From contig CALNVZ010003433.1 of assembly GCA_940671915.1 (NCBI GenBank), positions 32,155,421 to 32,219,420 of the forward strand: 64,000 bases of DNA, given 5' to 3'. The notes beneath the pieces were generated by a model. The model made no database searches and was not told the DNA's origin. It saw nothing but the letters and a program-made list of their open reading frames with translations. Positions 56,911-64,000 of the stretch are shown here, piece after piece. The position numbers and the translations under genes are program-made. The stretch is from Paracentrotus lividus (taxonomy: Eukaryota > Echinodermata > Echinoidea > Camarodonta > Echinidae). Numbering within the stretch: position 1 is the first letter of the stretch; every line of letters begins with the position of its first letter.

Positions 56911-59900
56911 CCTCTTTGCCAATTGTGTCATGGGAAGGTCCCTGGGCTAATAAACAGTATGTCGAATCACACTCATAACATAGGATACTATAGTTAGTCG
57001 ATAAGAAGTTTGACCTTCAAATACCTGGTGAGAAGTGAAATGGGACTTGGTGGGCAGGTTTTGTTATCCTCGCCATTTGATTTTTCCTCATCTTTTTCTT
57101 CTTTTTGGCAAAAGATATCAATTCTTAATTAAAGCCCTCCTAGATCTGCCTATAACTAATTATATTTTCTCAGAGAATGGGTTTTTATAGATTTATTTCA
57201 CTATTATTTATGAATAAATAAATAATAGCACTCCCGATATTGCAGATTGTGAAAAAAACGCATTTAGTTCTCACACGAGGAATCTGGCCACAAGTCCAAC
57301 ACATGTGGCTTGCGGCTAGCGTGGACGAACAGAGAATCCAGCAAAATTAAAAAGCGCAAAAAACTTTCTGAATGAAGAAAAATAAAAACAACTCCACTCC
57401 ATTAATTTATAACTCTTCTTGGAGTATTCGAGGCAGGAAAATTCTAAACTCCGAATCGCCGAACAAAGAAGTGAACTAGGTCAGAGGATTCGACGATATC
57501 TGCGATTCAAAATTCGTATGTCGACTGAGTACGAATCGCTTGCATATCTGCGAAAAAGTCACAAAACAGTGTGACCTTAATTCCCGCACGGTGCGCGTTT
57601 GACAAAGATTTATCAAGAAATTCTATCAGTCTATTAAGGAAGGGAATAACAGTAGATTCTAAATGTAAGTCAAAAATTTCATAATATAAGATAATATTAA
57701 CATCATCTCACAATGTACGACATTAACTCGGAAAATGTGATTTCAAAGACCCTTGTAAAAAATCTCGAATTCTGCCAACGGACACGCAATTTTCCAATGT
57801 TGAGGTCAATAATTTCAGCAATCACAGATACACCATACTCATGACGTGATAACGTTGGATCTTCAGCAATTTTTGGTTCCCTCTTTCCATGGATGGTGCT
57901 ATCCAGATTTTCACCGATATTTGAATTCTTTTTGAGATATCCGTCGTTTGCGTGACTAAGGTTACTGCGCGAATTATGTCACCCACCATTACTTTTTCTC
58001 ATTTTGCGTGAGATATGGGGGGTTCTGCGTGAGTCGTGAGACTGACCCGAAATGCGTGATTCTCACGCAAGATGCGTGGTAGCGTGGTAGCTCTGGGGAT
58101 TTGGTAGCTCTGACGAATTAATCGACCGACGTGACACCCCAAGCCCAGGCCAGGGCGCAGTGCGGATTCAAGCATGCGCGTCAGGGGGGCGTTTCTCGAA
58201 ACCGTCATAAAGTTTAACTCTTGACTAAAATCGGAGATAGTGAACAACTTGTCCACAAGCGGTTCCAGCGAAGCGCCCTCTCTGACAAGATGTGGACAAA
58301 CAAGCTGACTAAATACTTATGACTAGCTCCGGACTTGTCATATCTTTGGAGAGGCTGATCACGTCAATTCAAAGCGCATTTATGGCAAGCGATCGTTTGG
58401 GCGAATTGCATTTGCGCGACAATCTCGATTTTCTCATTTTTGTTCATACAAAATGTGGCAACCTCAGGATTTTGGTCTATAAATCTAGAAAATAAATGGT
58501 TGTTACAATTGAGTGATTTTTATATCCAAATAAAGAAATAATACCTCGTAATAAATCCAATCAAGAATAATATTGAATAAATTGTCAAAAGCATTATTCA
58601 GCTTACCATAAAGCTAAATAAAGAGACCCGCAGAGACTACGTTGGTAGTTAAAATCGATCTATTAGTCCCAAAATTAATAATTTTGAATAGATTTCTTTT
58701 TAAATTACAATGCACTAGATCTATTAATTTCTTTTGTGAGCGCAAACCAGAAAATTTAGGAAAAAACCTCATCTAGCTCCATTTTCAGCTAGCGTATCTT
58801 GTATAGTCTGATTTACGAAACTATGATTTAGCACGCCGGGGTGCGCCTCTCATGTTCTGACGTGGTCTTATTAATTTCATGATTGACACCTTGTAAATAT
58901 TGTGCAGTAAGAAACATTGTGCGTTTTAATTCATTATTAATTAATTTATACTATATTTTATGAGCTTTCATACTGTTATTTGACCGATTTTATCACTTCA
59001 ATTTCGATAATATTGAACATTTTTGCTAAACCAACATGTCTAAATATCAACGAAACCGTGATTAGAGCTATTGCTCGATGACATCATCTCGTCGATAATA
59101 TCGATATTACAAATTGTCGAGCTTGGAAGAGCTTGTGTAACGACTTAGTAAGATTGGAAGCTAACTACTGGGTTGGTGGATAAAGATATGACTAACTTGT
59201 CCATGGTTTCGTGAAACGCCCCGCCAGCACGCACACGTAGACCTCTCAATCTCATTACCGCACCTGTCCACCACCGTGCCTGGTCCACCACCCACCACAA
59301 CACATCGCACTTTCCCAGAATAAGAAAGCGACTCATTGGCTTTCGGCTCACTGCATGGAACATTCATAGCTCAAAATACTTTGGTTTAGGCTTTATTTTT
59401 AGATGAATTACCAACAACACAATAACAACATAGAAATCTTCGAAATTATATTAAAATTTAGTAATATTTACCCTCCCTTTCAGCATGAATTTGTTCCATT
59501 TTATCTCCTTAGATACGAAACGCTTTTCACAAAATCGCCTTTTATTTTATCGGAAACGTCTACTTTTTTATAATAGGGGCGCGCGCCGGAGCAAAATATT
59601 TTACCACAATTAGCTTAAGCGAGGCTATTTGAGTCAAACATTATTCATCATTTTAACTTTTCATGGCTAATTAAAAAATAAAATTTACAATTAAAGGTAT
59701 ATTTATATTTAGATTCGTATGATGTAATTAACCGTGGTGTGACATTTTATTTATCCTAATTCAAACAATTTTTAGTTCCCCTAGTATGAAATGAATTTGT
59801 GTAGTCTGCTGAATTGCTACCGGACCAACCGGTCCACGAGATGGCGGCCTACTCTTTACGAGTATATCGCTTTGGGGAAAAGGAGAGAGAGAGATAAAAA

Positions 59901-61028
59901 AAGATTTGGTTTGTTTTTTGTTTTGTTTTGTTTTTTGTTGTTTGATTGACTTCTATTTATAAATGTCTCTTTGAAGAATGAATAGACAAAAAATAGAAAC
60001 CAATTCAACAAACGAAATCATAGCAGATACCGAAACCCCCCCAACATATATGTATTTAAAAAGAATGTACACGTATAGGCCTACAGCTTTAAATACCACT
60101 TGCTACATACGGGGCGTATAAAAAAAGGTGTAATCCATTTTCGAGGGGCCATATTACCATCTCATCTATTTTGACTTTTTTTCTCTCTCATATCATACAA
60201 TTGAAGACAGACTCTCCTTTTACAATCTTGAATCATAGATGTAACGCTATAACGAATAAATTGCAAATGAGGTGACATGTGGCCATCCATTGATTTTCAA
60301 ACTTTTGTTAATCGGATTAGAAGACAAATGAGATGCTTTCAAAGGAGTCACACATCATCGCAGAATAGACTACTCTTTAATGATCTAGGACAGCAGGGAA
60401 AGCATTCGGTCCGTCTTCTTTCATTTTCGTAACATTTGGGGAAATGAAGTTCTGTACACCTGTCCACTTATTGGTAATTTACTCATTATGCTTAAAATGT
60501 CATCATCATGGCTTGGCTTCGCGAACAAAGATCACGAAGGGGGTTGGCCTACGTCGACTGCAGGCACGCTTCGTGGCTGACAAGACGCAATACGGCGTAG
60601 GCAGGTACGGCCACAGCGTCTGCAGTCAAAGGTCTACATCTGGTATGGCTGCTGAGGCCTCAGGTTTTTCCTTCGGCCAGTTTTCCTCAGATTGCTTCGC
60701 GCGAATCTCGAAGGAGGAGACAGCCTGGTGGACTGGTGTGGCGCCAGGTAATGCGGTTAGCAGCCAAAGTAGACCACATCTGGCGATGGCGATGAGGCAG
60801 GCACGCAGAGAGACTTCTTCAGGGAGTCCTTGTAACGCTTTTTTGTGCCCTCTGTCGCGGTGGCCAGTGGAAAGTTCGCCGTATAGTACAATCTTGGGCA
60901 GGCGGTGATTGTCCATTCTAGAGACGTGCCCTGCCAGCGTAGCTGTGATTTAAGTTTAGCATGGCCTCGACACTGGTGATCTCCGCCTGTTCAAGGACTT
61001 CAACGTTTTTGACATAGTCACTCCAATG
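56911..61028. repeat. 4.12-kb tandem unit, copy 2 (indel-rich)
   Basis: Colinear with 52791-56910 and within a few bases of the same length, but carrying many scattered one- to three-base insertions and deletions, often in homopolymers. The retrotransposon frame that is open in copy 1 is broken here (about 60532-61028). Confidence 0.85.
58182..59224. mobile_element. Inverted-repeat element in copy 2
   Basis: The counterpart of 54050-55087, with ends GGGGGGCGTTTCTCGAAACC and GGTTTCGTGAAACGCCCCGCC; the mismatches are copy-specific. Confidence 0.6.
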
Positions 61029-64000
61029 GATATGGATGATGCGGAGACAGCGCTGGGATGGTGGAACGCTCTAGAAGTCGCAGTGATGACGGTATGTCAC
61101 CCACGATTCAGAGCCATACAATAGGGTGGTGAGTACGACAGCTCTGTATACGCTGATCTGGTCGATTTCTTGAGGTCTTGTTTTTCCAGATCTCTTTGTA
61201 CAGTCTATCCGAAAGCACTGTTTACTTGGCAGTTCTGTTGTCTATTTCCTTGTCTATCTTGGCGTCAGAATGATTGTACACGCCAAATAGGTGAACTGGT
61301 GAACGGTCTTCAGCACGGTATCGCGATAGTGATGTGAGGAACGCGGTACTCTTCCCGGGTGCAGGCTGGAGAGGACCTCAGTCTTTTTTCAAGCTGACCT
61401 CAAGTCGAAGAGTTGAGCAGCTTCTGCGAAGCAGGATGTCAGACGCTGCAAGGCTCTTTCTGTAGGGCAACAAAGGCAGCATCATCGGCAAAGAGGAGGT
61501 CTCGAAACAGCTGCTCGAGAGTCTTTGTGTTGGCCTGCAGTCTCCTAGGTTAAAGAGACTGCCACGAGGCGATAGCGAATGTAAGACGGCGTCGTCACCA
61601 TCAAGCCTTCCATGGCCTGCTTGAAGCATTACGCTGAAGAAGATGCTGAACAAAATCGGTGCAGGACGCAGCCCTGCTTGACGCCGTTGATGATGGGAAG
61701 GGTTCTGAGAGGTCGCTATCATAACCTTGGCCGTACTGGTCTTGATGCAGTTGGATGACCATACTGTAGAACTTGGGGGGCAGCCGGAGCTCCATGATTG
61801 CCAAAGACCCTTTCTGCTCACTCCGTGTCGAACGCCTTGGTTAGGTCAACAACGTACATACAGTCGTTTGTTCGTTTCCCGGCACTTCTCTTGGAGCTGC
61901 TGAGGACGAAGACCATGTCTGTGGTGCCCCGATTGCTCTGAAGCCACATCGGGGTTTCCGGGAGGTGATCTTCTGCGATGATAGGTACTAGCCTGTTCAG
62001 GAGCACTGAGCAAAGATTTTCCCTGCGATGGAGAGCAGAGTATCCCCGGTAGTTTGAGCAGTCAGACTTTTCCCCTTGTTCTTGTTATAAGGTAATAATG
62101 ACTGCATCGCGATAGGTCTCTTGGCAGTTTGCTTGCTCCACAACAGACGAGGAGTTCATGAAGCTTGCTATGCAACGCTGGCCTCCAGCTTTCCAAAACT
62201 CAGGCGGAATCCATCATATGAAAACGTTGGGGCTTTCTTCTAGGAAAACCATTTTCACGCACCGATTGTCAATGGAAGGAATGCCCGAAAAACGGGAGTT
62301 TGTTGAATATACTGGAAATAAAAAAAAATCGAGAAGATCATTTATCTTAGTTACAACAGGTTTTATGAGGGTTAATGTATATAAAAACAAGATAAAACCT
62401 TGGGAAGAATATTTTTTTACCCCTAACCCTCGCGTTTTGAGCTTTAAAATCTCCCATTTTAGTCATTTTTGGGTCGTTTTTCTTGTGTGAAAATGATATT
62501 TTGGTCAAACAGCAGTCACTAAAAGCTTTCTGTAAAATTCAGCAGCGCATCGATTTCCTAGTTACGCTGAGTGAAGTAAATATTTAATTTATCTTTCCAA
62601 TGATTTTAACTTCTTTGTGATTGGTCAATTTTTCCCCGCGTTTTGATATCATAAAAAAAAAATCATGATAAAATACTTCGATCCTGACTGCCAGCTTGCA
62701 CTCTCCTTTTACACGGTCTTTATTCAGGGCATTGTTATCGCGATATCGACGGTCAGACGTAGAGAGAGTCTATACCCAGTACACACATTTCCCGTAAGAT
62801 TCTTTCTGGTCGTTAGTGCACTGTAGTGGAACTGTGCGTGTTTGGTATAAAATAACACTGTCCTTTTTGATTGTTCACGTTTTCATATGCAACTCCTGCT
62901 GCCTTGCCACTCTTCATTCTGCTCTACGGTCTTAGTTAAGTTCTTGCAAAGATGGGCGTCGTCTAGTTCCACTTTGACTGGCAGCTAGGGATGTGGAGGA
63001 ACGAGAGTCTTGGACAACTCGATCAGCACTGAAGAGCACCTGGAAGTGCTCAGACCAACGGCTCAGGATAGATGTCTTGTCTTTGAGAAGTGTCTGTCCA
63101 TCCGCACTACGCAAGGGACTCTGGGCTGGTGTGTGGGGCCATACACCGCCTTGAGGGCTTCATAGAAGCCTCGGAAGTCACCAGCATCTGCGCACTGCTG
63201 AGTTCTCACTGCAAGGTTTGTCCACCATTTGTTTTGCATCACTCGAAGCTTGAGCTGGAGGTTCTTGCAGATATGACGAAAGGCGGCTTCTTCAAGGGAC
63301 AGGACGGGTGAGCCAGGTGGGCCTGGTGGGCTGATCTCTTCTTCTTCGCCAGCAATTCCTGAATCTCTTTGTTGTTTTCGTCAAACCAGTCCTTGTTTCT
63401 TTTAGTAGTAAACCCAAGGACTTCTTCAGATGTCTGCAGGATGGTTGTTTTCAGTTCCTCCCAGAGTGTTTCAGGAGAGGGATCTTCCAGGCAGCTGTTG
63501 ATTCTCTAGCTTGTCATGTAATCCTGCCTGGAAGTCAGCTTTCACTTCAGCTGACTGTAGCTTGTTAGCTTGAACTTTTTCTTCGGGGGCCCTCCCTTCC
63601 TTGGCTTAGGTTTGAAGTGCAATCCGAGTTTGCTGCGCACCAAGCGATGATCAGTATGACATTCAGCGCTGGGCATCACTCTGGTGTGCAGGATGTCTTT
63701 GAGGTCTCTTTGGCGCACTAAAACATAATCGATGAGGTGCCAATTTTAGACGAGGATGCATCCAGGTTTCTTGAGACTGTCCTTTTGCTGGAAGATGGTG
63801 TTGGTGATGACAAGTTGTTGCTCTGTGCAGAACTCCAGCAGCAAGCGCCCATTGTCGTTGCATTTGCCAACGCCGTGTTTGCCAAGTACTCCTTTCCAGG
63901 CGACTGCGTCTTGGCCCACTCTAGCATTGAAGTCACCAAGAATTAACAGCTTGTCGTTTGCAGGGATGCTTTGGAGAAGGGTGCGGAGTTCTGAGTAAAG
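60532..64000 (-). pseudogene. Non-LTR retrotransposon (LINE) polyprotein, frameshifted, running off the window
   Basis: Read from 64000 downward: an endonuclease domain with [21 protein letters not shown] and TDHRLV (63600-64000); a linker with KDWFDE and AHQAHL (63100-63400); then reverse transcriptase with GIPPEFWKAGG (near 62200), NRGTTDMVFVL and VVDLTKAFD (61840-61950), VKQGCVL followed by LFSIFFSVML in another frame (61625-61695), and the FADDAAF active site (61472-61493). The C-terminal region matches 56416-56910. The protein resembles the endonuclease/RT type annotated as craniofacial-development-protein-2-like in many animals; the clade is uncertain. Several single-base frameshifts and an insertion at 62215-62889 mean it cannot be expressed as read. 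Confidence 0.85.
62215..62889. mobile_element. 675-bp insertion inside the LINE reverse-transcriptase region
   Basis: Ends CATATGAAAACGT / ACGTTTTCATATG. Removing it rejoins the retrotransposon sequence in frame across a Val-Asp-Gly-Ile-Pro stretch (GKAAGV upstream, GIPPEFWK downstream). No target duplication is visible and no coding domain was recognised. Confidence 0.6.

Overview
This is eukaryotic, AT-rich genomic DNA with long introns, many small inverted-repeat transposons, microsatellites and a non-LTR retrotransposon. Two spliced genes can be reconstructed base by base with phase-consistent GT/AG junctions. The gene content, the dense palindromic TACATGTA / TAGGCCTA words and the repeat families suggest a marine invertebrate deuterostome, most likely an echinoderm of sea-urchin type. 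That assignment is an inference from style, not from a database match.

Left third (about 0.8-13 kb, + strand): a homologue of HTATIP2 (TIP30/CC3), an atypical short-chain dehydrogenase/reductase. It has four constant coding exons (2082-5572) followed by three tandem, homologous terminal exons (6122-6332, 8513-8726, 9955-10171). Each terminal exon carries an AG acceptor in the same phase and its own stop, so the gene can apparently make three C-terminal isoforms of 303, 304 and 305 residues. Intron 1 carries a hAT-type element with a TA-flanked foldback element nested in it. The terminal-exon region carries another inverted-repeat element.

Middle (19.8-38 kb, - strand, convergent with HTATIP2): a complete 18-exon gene of 2613 codons. 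It encodes N-terminal ankyrin repeats, a very long disordered Lys/Ser-rich centre that is mostly one 4.9-kb exon, and a C-terminal STE-type protein kinase domain closest to MAP3K19/YSK4. All kinase landmarks (GKGAFG, AVK, HRD, DFG, APE) are present, so it should be an active MAP3K. Its leader contains an overlapping upstream ORF. The 13-19.7 kb interval between the two 3' ends holds no gene I can support, only repeats that include one of two piggyBac-type (TTAA-flanked) MITEs.

Right (38-64 kb): no host gene was found. The interval holds a foldback TA element, hAT-type MITEs, a nested inverted-repeat composite, two roughly 1-1.3 kb elements whose terminal or internal motif recurs inside them, a tRNA-headed SINE, and a roughly 4.12-kb unit present twice in tandem (52791-56910 and 56911-61028). 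The two copies differ mainly by scattered short indels. The second copy and the adjoining non-LTR retrotransposon (60532-64000, minus strand, running off the window) are full of frameshifts in homopolymers, so this end may be unpolished long-read gap-fill and the duplication may be an assembly artefact.
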